From Apostichopus japonicus (lineage: Eukaryota; Echinodermata; Holothuroidea; Aspidochirotida; Stichopodidae), in assembly GCF_037975245.1 (NCBI RefSeq), contig NC_092579.1:13500678-13564677 (forward strand): 64,000 nt of DNA, given 5' to 3'. Within the stretch, counting starts at the first letter, position 1. Every line of letters starts with the position of its first letter. Positions 24,306-36,600 of the stretch are shown piece by piece. The position numbers were made by a program, and so were the translations under genes. The notes under the pieces are model-generated. The model was not told the origin of the DNA, ran no database searches, and worked only from the letters and a program-made list of their open reading frames with translations.

Positions 24306-24447
24306 GTTTGAATGTTTCAACACTTATTGCAAACTCCATCAAAACTAATTCATGAACATTTCTCCGTCTCTATATATTTTAAAGCTTCGAAATACGGTCA
24401 AACCTAGAAGTTCCGGTATTTGAAGACGGTCTTTGCGGTATAGCTTT

Positions 24448-24894
24448 ATGAAGATGGACGTGCCAATGATTGCCCCCGTTGTTTGCACTCTCGTGTGCGG
24501 TACTGTGTTAGGCAAAGCACTTGGACTTGTTTTCATCCAGTATATGACGATATCGTGTGTTACATTCTTGGCATCTGTATTACCCTTCGTTTTCGTCAGA
24601 TATTTGACAGAACACGGGATAGTCAGCCAACTGTCAGACGCAGCGATCTCATGCGGGGGGAGCTTAATGGGATTGTTGGTCGGGACCTATGCAGGAACGA
24701 TATGCGGATTACACATCACCTCGGCTGTGGGAATGGGAACAGCACTCACATTAACGTTCGTTGCCATGTTAACGACAACAATCGATGTTTTACAATATGT
24801 ACCCCCCTGCCTTTCGGCCGACGCAAAGAAGAGCATTAAAAGCATGATGAAGAGGAGGAAGAGCAAGAAAAACTTCAGCTTTGGGACAAACTAA
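24448..24894 (+). CDS. Unrecognised four-helix membrane protein, 148 aa, intronless
   Basis: I do not recognise the family. From the ATG at 24448 (MKMDVPMIAPVV) an open frame of 148 codons ends TAA. About four hydrophobic segments are visible: residues ~8-27, ~30-48, ~62-84 (with the Gly-rich GGSLMGLLVGTYAG, glycine-zipper-like) and ~86-108. A strongly basic, probably cytosolic tail follows (KKSIKSMMKRRKSKK). The frame is longer and far more hydrophobic than its surroundings, with balanced codon use, so it looks like real coding sequence. It could be a single-exon gene, the last exon of a gene whose 5' exons lie elsewhere, or a retrocopy. The 130 bases upstream are TA repeat and TA-rich sequence, with no clear promoter. 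Not linked to any pathway. Confidence 0.5.
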   Translation: MKMDVPMIAPVVCTLVCGTVLGKALGLVFIQYMTISCVTFLASVLPFVFVRYLTEHGIVSQLSDAAISCGGSLMGLLVGTYAGTICGLHITSAVGMGTALTLTFVAMLTTTIDVLQYVPPCLSADAKKSIKSMMKRRKSKKNFSFGTN

Positions 24895-24899
24895 TCAAC

Positions 24900-27190
24900 A
24901 ACATTAATTGACGGGGTACATCGATATTATTACAGTATGAGGATATTATCACGATTCAAGAACAGATAAGAAATGAACTTTGTTTTTCACATTAAGGAAC
25001 TTTTAAACAATGCATAGGCCTAACCCCTCTAATATGTGTATCTGCAGTAAATCTCCTTAAGTATATATAGGCTTGGAAAAATACATTTTGTTATTTTTTT
25101 TGGGGGGGGGGGGGCTTTCACAAAACAATGCCTGAATGCATGAACTCACATACTTTGTTCGCATTGATCGAATTCGTTTCTGTACTGGGTTTTAGGTAGG
25201 CATTTGCATAACTAACTTGTAAGTCACATTATTCCCTCATTAAAACTGCTCATTAAGTTACCCAGCTATGTACATACCGGTATATAATCTTAACGGGTTT
25301 TGTGTTTCTTCTAAACATAGTTTATAAAAGTTATCGCAAACAATGTACGTAAACCCTTCATTCTGCACTCTAGTCTAACCCCCGCACCTAACGCGGCATG
25401 CCAAAACCCGACATTCCTCTTGATTCCCAACGAGACTTTATACGGTATTGTACACATGATGTTCTCACATATCTGTCGTACATACTGCAGGGTCCCTACA
25501 GGAACCCGTGTAGTACAGGAATCAGTTCCACCTGTGTCCAGGCCCGTATAGTAACCAGGAGTTCTGAGTTGGATGTTCTTACAATGTAAGGAAGGACACA
25601 ACATCATTGTGTCCTGAACTTGAGAAGTTTTTTTTTGTGTGTAAATGACGATGGTGGCACAATGGGGATGATGGAGGGTTGGGGTGGTGAGGGGGGCACA
25701 GTGTCTGCAAAAACTAGGGTATAGGGTCTCTGGCTACGGGCCTGCCTGCTGCCCGGGTCAAAATTGCTGAAGAGGACGTTTTGTGTATACATGGCCAACA
25801 ACAATGGGATGGCAAATCTTTGTTTTTACATCGTTAGAGTGAATCAAATCAAATGAACACCTTTTTGGCTGTTTAATGGCACTTCTAACCAGGCACGTAT
25901 CCACATGAGGGGGGGGGGCACCTTTTTTTCAAATTCAAGCAAAAATAATATAAAAAAGGGTAATGTTGAATGCACGGATAAAACTGCTATCCCATCAAAC
26001 AAATAAACCACCAAAAGCACCGCCCAGTTCAATTTTATCGCCTATATAGGCATCAATCCAATCTGTTACTCTGGCTACGGGCCTGCTTCTTACATCATTT
26101 ACTATAGTATTTCAACATGCATAATATTATCCTCCATAAATACTACTAAATATAAGGTATCCACATCAAAAGAGATACCCATCCCCTCTATCCTATAGAA
26201 AAAAGTAAGGTACCCAATCCCGAAAGAATAAACTTCGGTGTTTGTTCAGTATATATGTGTTTGAAATGCTGGTGATTGGTTTTATGTTTCTATATTGGGT
26301 TCAAGGTTTCACTGTATTATTTGTTATGTTTTTGTTTTAATTAATAGTTTGTTCAGAACAATAAAATGTTTTCGTCTCCCAGTCTGTTTTTTTTTCTTCA
26401 TTCCTAATTTCGGAAACATGTGGCCCCATGAGCCCGCAATTATAAGCTTTTCCACCGCAATATTGCAGGGAAGATTTGCCCTTTAGACACGCGTCGAATA
26501 TTTTCTACTGCATGTGTCTTTATATACATACTTCACGTGGAAAAGGGTGCAACGGTGACTCCTGTCTTTCCAAAACCTTGGCGAAATCATCAACATCGTA
26601 GTATTCCATATATTGGTATTTACGATATTTTCCCCCCATCATTTATTTGTAATCTATTTTCATATACAGTAAACATGTACATATTACATTATCTGTTACA
26701 TTATCTACATTATCTTGCGTTACAGTAAAGTACGAGAAGTTATAACATTAAGTTTCAAACAATAATTTTAAATACCTAATCCGATTATCAGTACCTTCTT
26801 ACTGTTCAATGCTAATACAAATAATCTTGTAAATGTGTATATAAGAAAGTTTACAAACAAACATGACGACTATAACTATAACTAATAATAAATTTCTTAT
26901 TCCTAAAAATTCCTAATATTTCTGACAAGTTCTCAAACGTTATAGGAGGCTTAAACTGACTTCTCTATAAATATAGTATCTAACGTTATACACTAAATAC
27001 GTTTTCTGATAAATGGAATGATTTTGATTGAAAAGTTACGGGTTGCTTAAGATATATGCTCGTATACCCAAAGGAATATTTCCAAGGATAGGCTGCTCAT
27101 CGTCAAGAATAAAATTTGAAATAATTTGGTATCCCAGAAAAGATGCTCAGCGGTCTCGTCTTTTCCATCTCAAAAAGTCAACCTTGGGTT
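24900..27190. other. Intergenic, no gene seen
   Basis: AT-rich DNA with G-homopolymers (25101-25114, 25908-25918). GGCTACGGGCCTGC occurs twice (25732 and 26082), and a CCAGGCACGTATCC at 25890 resembles the ends of the CAGGCGCGTA MITEs at 29500 and 58822. Several 60-98-codon frames show no family resemblance. Confidence 0.6.
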
Positions 27191-27193
27191 TTG

Positions 27194-27535
27194 AAATAGT
27201 ACCTATAAGATGCACATCATTCAGCACTGTGAGTGACATGTATATCACATGAAATAGCACCTTTAAGATGCACATCATTCAGCACTGTGAGTGGCATGTA
27301 TCACATGAAATAGTACATTGTAGATGCATATCATTCGACGCCGTGAGCGGCATATATCACATGAAATAGTACCTATAAGATGCACATCATTCGGCGCTGT
27401 GAGTGGCATGTATATCACATGAAATAGCACCTTTAAGATGCACATCATTCGGCGTTGTGAGTGGCATGTATCACATGAAATAGTACCTATAACATGCATA
27501 TCATTCTGGCCTGTGAGTAGCATATATCACATGAT
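27194..27535 (+). repeat. ~57-bp minisatellite, six copies
   Basis: Units of the type GAAATAGTACCTATAAGATG, CACATCATTC, then GTGAGTGGCATGTATCACAT, with two alternating forms (GTACCTATAA and GCACCTTTAA). The antisense 82-codon frame is a repeat artefact. Repeats are contiguous with no unique spacers, so it is not a CRISPR array. Confidence 0.92.
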
Positions 27536-27982
27536 ATGAGTACATATAAATAAATATCATTCGAATATTTGGACAATTTGATATCGGACTTTTGACCTTC
27601 CTCATAGAAAATCTCCGACAGAAGATGAAGTTCTAAAATCAATCACAAAGTATGCCCTCATTAGAAAGCAGAAACAAAATGACCCAATCAATCCATATTA
27701 TTGGCGACGTTATCGAAAGAACATTCACTTCCGAAATCATCACCCATATATGGATGCACCGTAAATAGGAACGAATTTGGAGTCACAAACAGACTCCCGA
27801 AACAACTTTTTTTTATTCATCTTTGTACACTGCCTACCAGATGTGTTCAAGGTGGCCAATACTCCTCTCAATTGAAAGGAATGATAATGTATACGACAAT
27901 GTAAGCTGTTTACTTTTGTAACAGTGTTCAACCCCGCACGTCGATACGTCATTAGTTTAAAAGAACACACATTGAACTCTTC

Positions 27983-27983
<1 letters not shown>

Positions 27984-28049
<66 letters not shown>

Positions 28050-28220
28050 TTATATAGATATTGGTGGTAATGCAGACGGAATACCTTGTCACTGAACCGA
28101 ATGTTGAATCTTTATCCAATGCATGGGTATACAATTAATTTTTTTTGGGGAAAACAATTGTTTAAAACGAAACCGTGCTTGGCTTCCCAGTAAATAGTGA
28201 TTGTGTACAGTCATATAAGG

Positions 28221-28318
<98 letters not shown>

Positions 28319-28490
28319 TGGTGGTACTGCAGACGGAATACCGTGTCACTGAACCGAAAGTTGAATCTTTTTCCCATGTATGGTTATACAATTAATTGTT
28401 TTTTTGGAGGGAATAAAATTGTTTAAAACGAAACCGTCCATGCTTGGCTTCCCAGGTAAATAGTGATTGTGTTCAGTCATACATCATAAG
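27984..28490. repeat. Direct duplication of (TA)n plus ~170 bp
   Basis: Two blocks, 27984-28210 and 28224-28490, each consist of a long TA array followed by ATTGGTGGTA.TGCAGACGGA, CACTGAACCGAA, TATACAATTAATT, AATTGTTTAAAACGAAACCG and CTTGGCTTCCCAG. Copies differ by point changes and small indels. Confidence 0.9.
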
Positions 28491-28775
28491 CCACAAACAC
28501 ACACGCACTGTTTTTGGCGTTATACAGAATGCATTTTGACCTAAACAGAAAGTTAAAATTGTATCAAGTTGCATTCCAGACTACTCAAAGAGAAAATAAC
28601 TACTGTACAACTAAAAAGAAAAGCCGGCTTCTTTCGGTGGCACTGAACTGCCAGGTTGAAAGAAAACTTAAATAGATATGCCAAGTTATAAGTTCAACAC
28701 CATTTGTCTTTGAAAAAGAATCTTATGCATTGTGAACATTCCTTTTGCCTTTTTTGTTGCATCAGTACAGACATA

Positions 28776-28776
<1 letters not shown>

Positions 28777-28866
<90 letters not shown>

Positions 28867-28886
28867 TAGATAGATATATATATATT
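28777..28886. repeat. (TA)n microsatellite with TAGA end
   Basis: Over 85 bp of TA, then (TAGA)3 and further TA, preceding SINE copy B. Confidence 0.96.
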
Positions 28887-28889
28887 CCT

Positions 28890-29240
28890 TTGCCTTTGCG
28901 GTATACCTCCATTTCATTAACAAAGTCTGTTAAAAGTATCTCTTTCGAGATCCGGCTTTAGGAATCACAATTGACTTTGAGTTGGTTAGAATCATGTTTG
29001 ATCTCTAGAGTAGGGCAAATATGTCACCAAAAACAGAACTTGTATTGTTCGATACAGGTGACAAACGTCTACAGTGGAATTACGACCTTGCTTACCGGTT
29101 TCGAACCTCTGGACATACAATCAGCGTCAATAGCCTAGATGGTTAGGGTGTCCGCATATAAAGCGGAAGGCCCGTGGTTCGAATCCCGGTGGAGGCTGGA
29201 AGTTTTTTTACTGTTCTAAATTTTCCAACTAGTTTTCAAT
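28890..29240 (+). mobile_element. tRNA-like SINE, copy B (tandem with copy C)
   Basis: Same body as copy A. The tRNA-like module is at 29124-29196 (box A AGCCTAGATGG with one inserted base, box B GGTTCGAATCCC, anticodon stem TCCGC/GCGGA, loop ATATAAA) and is followed by T7. It and copy C share about 60 bp of 5' flank (CCTTTGC..TTACCTCCATTTC, TCTTTCGAGATCCGGCTTTA), so the pair arose by a ~365-bp tandem duplication. Confidence 0.8.
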
Positions 29241-29254
29241 TATATATATTCATT

Positions 29255-29870
29255 TGCCTTTGTCGTTTACCTCCATTTCCTTAAGAAAAGTCTGTTTAAA
29301 GTTTCTCTTTCGAGATCCGGCTTTATGAATCACAAATGATTTCGAGTTGGTTAGAGTCAAGTTTGATCTCTAGAGTAAGGCAAAATGTGTCACCAAAAAC
29401 AGAACTAGTATTGTTCGATACAGGTGACAAACGCCTACAGTGGAATTACGACCATCCTTACCGGTTCCGAACCTCTGGACATACAATCAGTGTCAATATC
29501 AGGCGCGTAGCCAGGAATTTGCCAAGGGAGGGGCGAAACTGTAGATTCGACATTGCAAACTATCTAAGCGTAGAGCCACCATGGTTGGCGCGGAGCGTAC
29601 AAGAAAATTTTGGTCGAAAATGCCTCCCAGATCGCTGGAAAAGGCACTTCCCAGGCCTTGTAATTTGCATCTTAGCATTTTCTCTTGCGATATCATAAAA
29701 ACATTAAAAATAATTTTAAAATATATGCTCAAGGGGGGGGGGGCGGCCGCCCCCTTCGCCCCTACGCGCCTGGTCAATATAGCCTAGTGGTTAGGGTGTC
29801 CGCATATAAAGCGGAGGCCCGGGTTCGAATCCCGGTGGAGGCTGGAAGTTTTTTTCACTGTATATATTAA
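29255..29870 (+). mobile_element. tRNA-like SINE, copy C, split by a hAT-type MITE
   Basis: The body runs from 29318 to 29499 and the tRNA-like module resumes at 29773-29842 (box B GGGTTCGAATCCC, anticodon stem TCCGC/GCGGA), followed by T7. A 273-bp element lies between. Removing it and one GTCAATAT restores the arrangement of copy B. Confidence 0.85.
29500..29772. mobile_element. hAT-type MITE (CAGGCGCGTA family), 273 bp
   Basis: Starts CAGGCGCGTAGCCAGG and ends CCCCTACGCGCCTG: 10-bp perfect inverted termini. It is flanked by the 8-bp direct repeat GTCAATAT (29492-29499 and 29773-29780), the target-duplication size of hAT transposons. The middle has a GAGCCACCATGGTTGGCGC hairpin shared with related elements at 52337, 58872, 59584 and 60309. 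It carries no transposase. Confidence 0.9.
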
Positions 29871-29985
29871 TATAACGAAAATCCACTTTTACTCCAAAAG
29901 AAAATATTATTAGAGAAAACAGAGAAATAAGATATGACTCATAATTGGCAAATAAGGAGTAAAGTTTTAGAAAATATATTGGAAT

Positions 29986-30012
29986 TTTCGGTCCCCCTGG
30001 GACCTTCGTCAG
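29986..30012 (-). ncRNA. Hammerhead-ribozyme core (Penelope-like type)
   Basis: Read on the minus strand: CTGACGA (30012-30006), A, stem II GGTCCC-AGG-GGGACC (30004-29990, six perfect pairs), GAAA (29989-29986). That is exactly the CUGANGA / stem II / GAAA order of the hammerhead catalytic core. Stems I and III cannot be closed convincingly by eye; Penelope-like retroelements use very short stem III versions that work as dimers. It therefore probably marks a decayed Penelope-like end. Activity is not shown by sequence alone. Confidence 0.5.
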
Positions 30013-30202
30013 CAATACTTGGCAGTCGAATGAAAAGTACCGGTACAAAATGTAACACAATGAAAGTATGACGCTAGATAAGTGTAAGTTGCATTGATGG
30101 AATTAGAACCAAATAATCCATGACTATACAGGAAGCGGATGTTAAGGAGCAAATAACGGATTGCATATGTTTACGTTTTAATAACTAGAAGGGAAAAAAA
30201 TC

Positions 30203-30430
30203 GTGATAATTTTGCAGGATTCCCAGTTTCCGAACATTAATCTTCATAGTCATTCTCTCAAAAACCTAAAATGTATTTTAATTTCCTCGAACTTCAAATC
30301 CGCTACTGAACGAAAACGTAAAGAAATCGATTGGACCTTTCGTTTTAAGTCTCACATCACCGGCTTCAACAAAGACTCGGGACCCCTTAAACTATCAGTT
30401 CTACAAACATATGTAATCAGTTCTTTTTTT
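30203..30430 (+). pseudogene. Possible retroelement C-terminal remnant
   Basis: An open frame includes SLKNLKCILISSNFKSATER followed by KEIDWTFRFKSHITGFNKDSG. The spacing R..E..W.FRF.THI.G.N is reminiscent of the GIY-YIG endonuclease tails of Penelope-like elements, but I cannot place it firmly. It lies just upstream of TEPSIN exon 1. Confidence 0.3.
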
Positions 30431-30648
30431 GTTGCTCAAAAAAGGTATTGCCAGATTGCATACAGTAGCTCACAGTAAATTCTTCCTTTCAAATCAATAT
30501 TTGCTGGCGATGAGAAATGCAACTCCGTGGACTGCTTTCTTAAAACGTAATTGATATTTATATGTAAATAAGAATTTTAATTGCGAACTCTATGATGTGC
30601 ACCTCCCAAATTATAACAAAATACTGACTAAGCTTGTAAACAAACAAG

Positions 30649-33600
30649 ATGGCTGCCTTCAGTGGAGGAAAACTGGCGGATGTCTTCGGAAAAGTTACTA
30701 TTGTAAATAAGGTAAACTTTCATAGAAATATCATTGTATCAATAATAGCATTTCATTGCGCTTTTGATCTGTTGAAGAGCAGAACCTGAAATATCCCTGG
30801 TGTTCTGAAAAATGTCTAACGTTAAACTTAAAGCCTGTAATACTGGTAGTAGGGTATTACCAATACTTAGATTAGGTATTAGTAAGATCAAATCGTAACG
30901 TTACTCCGTAGTCTAAAGTGAACGTGTTGATTCCACCGAGTACTAGTTGTGCGAACTTTCGATTACATTTTCGAAGAGATGGGCACCGTGCGGTGACTGT
31001 GATAGTTGAACTGACAAGCAACAAGCCATGGAAGAAAAAGAAAAGTTACTCTATGAATCATACTCAGTCCAATCGGTGATTACAGAAAGTGAAATTAAAC
31101 AAATCATGATGTAGTTCTTGACACTTTGGCCTAGTGTAAACTTAAGTGTTACTAGTTTGTTTGTTTTATTCGCACTCAGATTGTTCAAAATACAAAAATA
31201 TTACAAAGACATAATAGACAAATAGGACAGAATTGAAAAGAACAAAAAGAGTAACAGGAGCTAAAGCCATTAGGCTGACAGAACGTCAGCACTTTCAATG
31301 GTAAATACTAAGGAAACCAATAATAAGACACAAAAACGTACATATTGCACAAAGTATTGAAAAGTGCTTCGCTCTCCCCCTACACCCCTAATTACATGAG
31401 ATGCTTCCTTAAGTCAGCTCTAAAAAGATGAGAAGACTTAATGGATTTGATATGATTTGGAAGAGCATTCCAATCCTGAATTGCCATGAAGTAGAAAGTA
31501 GAGCTAACACCACCCTTAGAATCAATAACATAGAAATTGTGATGTCTTGAACGAGTCCCCTGATTATGAATGACAGAGGTTTTAGTGAAATTGGTGGTGA
31601 GGTAGGGAGAACTACAGTTGTTAAAGATTTTATGTGTATGGTTTAACCTAATGAATTTAGCTCTACTCTCTACGGATTACAATCTAAGACCAGAAATTTC
31701 CTCCTGCCCAACATGGAATCTTGGGCCTTGCATATATATAAGTACATACCTGTCAACCCGAATCTCCCGGCCTTCCGGTTTCATATTCTATTCTCCCGGT
31801 TTTTTTATGTTCTACACTTGCGACATTTCTGAAAATAGCCAACAATTAGTCCTATGCTTAGTAATTCCCCACAGTAACGCTGAACAGGAAAGGCTATTCA
31901 GTGTACTAGTTCGCAAGAACAAGACAGACAGTCGGTCAAGTCTCAAGCTTGATGGGACTCTATCTAGCATACTAGCCATCAAGTCACAGTACCCAGAGTC
32001 CACTGTTCCCTGTTTCAAATGGAAGCCTACTAAAGAAACCCTGTAGAAAGCGAAGCGAGCTGCTGTAAACTACAACAAGAAACACTGATTGGATGATTCT
32101 CTCACTGTATTGCATAAGTAGACTATAATTATTTAGGAGTATTTATATCATTTCAGTTGAAGATTACCAACCTCCCTATTTTCTCCTTGTTCTCCCTATT
32201 TTTTGGCCCTGAAAAATGTTATTCTCCCTATTTTGGGGTCAAACAGGTTGACAGGTCTGTAAGTATGTAGCGAACCACTTTATTTTGAGTAATCTGAAGC
32301 TTTTTTTAAGAGTTTTATTGAGGCTTATGAACCAAGAACAAGAAGAGTAGTCAAATAGACATTGAATAATGACCATGCATAGCAGTCTTCTGCACCGTTG
32401 ATTCAGGCAACTGGCTTGGCGATACAGAAAATGGAGCCTTTCATTGGCCTTTTTAATAACATCAATAGCTTGCTCGTTAAAGCACAAACGGTTGTCGATT
32501 AAGACACCGAGGTATTTGACAACATTAGTAGCAGAAATTGAGTAGTTGCCACTTGTAGTAAGTTTGAAGTCACCAGCTTTTTTGAGCATGCTATCAGTAC
32601 CATATTAGATTAGTGATTACTAGTATGAACTAGTAATCACTAATCACAACTGTTCATAGAATCTTGATCAGTTGATCTTTGACAAACGATTGTGGTACAT
32701 CAAAAAGTATCTGCATGCAGAAATTTTCAACATGCCTTTGGATATACCATAACAGACCTCAGAAGGGTCAACACGCCTGCTGCATGTAAGCGGGTAGGTT
32801 CCCCATCTTTCTTTTAAAGGGTGTGAAGACTCGCTAAAAGAAACGTCTAATGCCGGTAATCTGACCTAGTTTCGAATGAGGTGTAACAGAAGTGTTGGAC
32901 ACCACCATCGATCCCAGAAAATACACGTGTACAGCTTGCTACCGTCCTTAATTAGACACTAGTGTAAAGTCAGTACATACAGCTGCGGTCAATACCCACA
33001 GCACAGTGTATAAACGATACAGTGATGGACATCTCAGGTCCAGCTAAAGATAACAAGGTATCACGTTTCATTACTGTCTGCATTTTGTAGCGACAAGAGA
33101 AAAACTTCACTTGCAAGCAACGGAAAGTTAACTTTTTAAAGATGGCGGCACGCTGTTTGGGGCGCAACCTTCAATGCCTTTAAGCCAGTAAATAGTCTGC
33201 ATTCGAGGCCTACTCTTGGTCACATTGACATCCCAAATCAAATGATGGCAAATACCTTTTGTATGTGCAGTACAGTGCGTAACCAAGGTTGGCATCAAGC
33301 GTCCCATTGCTGTCACAGTAGTTTGTGATATTTCTGGAGTTTTTAACTAATTCCTTGTGTAATCAATTTTCTGTATTTTCAACCCATTCATTCTGTACTC
33401 AATGTACCAAACAAGGATCCCATTTTCTTGTTACTTGTTACCTTGTGAAATAAACTCAACTACGTTCGACTCTATATTTTCACCAACAGTGGCCACTTTT
33501 ACTGAAAGCAACTTCTGATGATGAGAAGCCTATCCCAGGTTACATATATCCAGAAGTATCTGGTAAATTAATGGACTTCCATATTTAGTATAATTTTTGG

Positions 33601-36600
33601 TACTTTAGCTCATTTTTCAATACATATTCATATTTGGTAATATACAAGTACCTGCCTATCAGAACTTGGGTAATTAATTGCAACCAATATTAAAACAACC
33701 CTTACTAATATCCTACATAAAGTAGATATTTTTTCTTTGTACTGTACTTTCCTCCATTAGTCATAGGCTTGAAAGTTTACCTCAGTTTTGAAAATTTCTT
33801 GAACTTGATTCAAAACAATATTTTTTTTCAACCACAGCTTTGACTTATGAAAGTTCTAGCCAACAGCAGGGGACAGCTGTCTTAAGTTTTTTGTTGGATC
33901 GACTAGATAAAAAATCCTGGAATGTGAAAGTAAAGGTAATAGTCTAAGTTATTTCTTTTTTTCCCCTGATTTATAAAATTTAATTATAACATTGAAAAGT
34001 CACATTTATGACTTTGTGCAACAAGTTTTGGAACAAATCAATACAGCAAGTATATACTTACATCTGTCTACTCTTTCGTTTCACCTAAACTTGCTTCAAC
34101 GACAAAGAATTGTCTACATTAAAACTTCCTTTATCATCTTCTCCCAGCTTAGAATTAATTGTTTCATTATTTATTACTTTTTTGTTGTTGACATGTTTGC
34201 TTTTTTGCTCTATCAGTTTATGGTAGGTGGTTGCACTTACAAATATAACAAAGTAGAGGACATTACATTATCTATGAGCTTTCATTTCCTTCCAAATAGC
34301 AGGGTAATATAAAAAATGAAAGGGACATCTTACTTCTTCATACTTTTATGAGCCTTGCTTGGAGTAATGTTGCTTGCTACTTTAAAACCAACCTTAATTT
34401 TGTGCAAAATATCATTAGCAGATGATCGTTGCTGAGAAATTTTCTTACTGAATGAAAAGTGCTTCAAGTCGGAAATAAGGAAATTGGAAGGATTCTTTTG
34501 CGTAAGTCATTAATCATATAAAATATCTAATTTGTTGAAAAAGTAACAATTTCTGCACAAAAAAATAGCACTTTTGACATCTAACAAGATATTATAATTA
34601 CATGTTTGTTTATAGGTTCTTCAAATCATGGCGTACGTTGCCATTCATGGGGAATGTAGCTTTAGAAACAGTCTCAGAAGGCAAACCAAATCCATCCAGG
34701 AAGCTACAAGTAAGTCATTTTTTATTATTGGCCAGAGGCAAAAGGAATCTATACAATGTTGTTGGCGTGTGTGTGCGTAAGTGTGTGTGTGATGCCTTGG
34801 CTTGTAATCACGATAACCCAAACTTATACAGTTTGGTGGGTGAACTACATATTTGGCACGTAGATGCACCTGATTGAGTAGAAGAACCTTGTTGTTTTGT
34901 GTGGAGGTTAAAGGTCATTTGAGGTCAATAGAGGTTTAAGTCTGAAAACATTGTAAGCACAATAACTCAAAAACCATAAGGTGGATGAATGTAGTACAGT
35001 ACTTAGTAAGCTGATGCACCATATTGAGTAGAAGAAACTCAATGCTTTCTGTGGAGTTAGAAGGTCATTTGAGGTCAACATAGGTCAAAGTCTGAAAACC
35101 TTGCTTATTTCACAGAGTAAATTTTTGATGATGCCCAGATGTAGTAGATGGATGCACCCTGTTGCATAGAAGAATCCTGTGGCATTATGTGGAGGTCAAA
35201 GGTCAACACCAGGTCACAGTCTGAAAACTTAGTAAACATGACATCTCCAACAATGAAGCTTAGAGTTACTTCATACTTGGTATGGTATGTTGATGCAGCT
35301 TATTGAGTAGAAGAAACCAATCATTTTCTGCAAAAGTTTAAAGTTCATTTGAGGTCAACATAAGACCTCTTTTCTGATGTTCTGGTACTTGACTTTAGGA
35401 CACATTGTCCTCTGTTGCCCTATCTATCAGGTGATTCCATATGTGTAAACACCCTCTGGCTTTCTGGTTATTGATATTTTGCCCTAACGGTTGAAGGTCT
35501 GCTTAGATTACAGCCATGCAAATTTATTTGTGCACTACTGTACAATATGTTTGATTTACCTGGTGGACGATGTTGTGATCTGAGGAATGCCGTCATACAG
35601 GGAGGAGACATCCCTCTCCCAACCACCTTCCCCCCACCTCCATCCTCTCCCTTTGAGAAATTCTTGGTGCTTAGTTACAAAATGATGTTAGAAGATATCC
35701 TTGTTTAAAAGTCTGGTCTGGCAATTGTCATAGTTTTTAATCTGTGATGTCAAAGTGCCACTAGGATCATCTGAAATTGTTTACTTTTTCTTTCTTTCTC
35801 TCTTTATATTTTGCAAGCTAGGATGTTGACAGTGTTGACAATGAAACCAATGCCATGGGCCCTGTTGAGAGCCATTAGGCCCAGGGCCATTAGGCCCTGT
35901 TGAGAGGTTCAATATTCAAGATCCAGCATTTGCAAAACCCATCTCTATTACCAAGGGCGTAGGAACCGGGGGGGGGGCTGGGGGGCACCAGCCCCCCAGT
36001 GAAAAATATGGGGGGCGGAAGTATCATTCCGCCCCCCCCCCCCTATTATTACCATCAATATACAATACGATGAAACAATACGATAAATAATAATAAATAC
36101 ACAATACGATGAAACAACCCTGTTGGTTTCTTTCTTTCTTCTCTCCATCTCTTGTCCACTAATCCCCTTACATTTATCTCATTGTGTTCACCATGCTCAT
36201 TAACCTGTCTGTATTCTGTGCGTGTTTTTGTCCCTTCTGTTACTGTTACTTGTCATTTAGCTTTTGAAGAAGATCCTGCTAGGATCGAAACGTCAGGCCA
36301 ACTTACTTAAACACATTCTCTTACACAAGCACTCTAGTGGATAAGCAGTTTGCTAACAAGTTTATTTTATTTTGAAACACAAAGAGAATGGCACATGTGG
36401 CTCGATGATGTCATAGTTAGACTTGATCAAGTCTTCCGCCTTGTATGTGAAAGATCATTTTAAATCTGTAATATCTCCCAAAAATGGAATAAGAGTTTTT
36501 CTTAGCTGTTTGGGGAAGTATTCCCTGAAAGTCATTGCTCTCCCATAGAACAATACCGATGGAAATTGTTTATATATCTCTTTCATTATGTAAATGAGAT

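Noticed and set aside
25311-25607. 98-codon antisense frame
   Set aside because: No recognisable family, and the overlapping frame on the other strand is equally open.
27194-27535. Regularly spaced repeats that might suggest a CRISPR array
   Set aside because: Eukaryotic context; units are contiguous with no unique spacers, and no cas genes are present.
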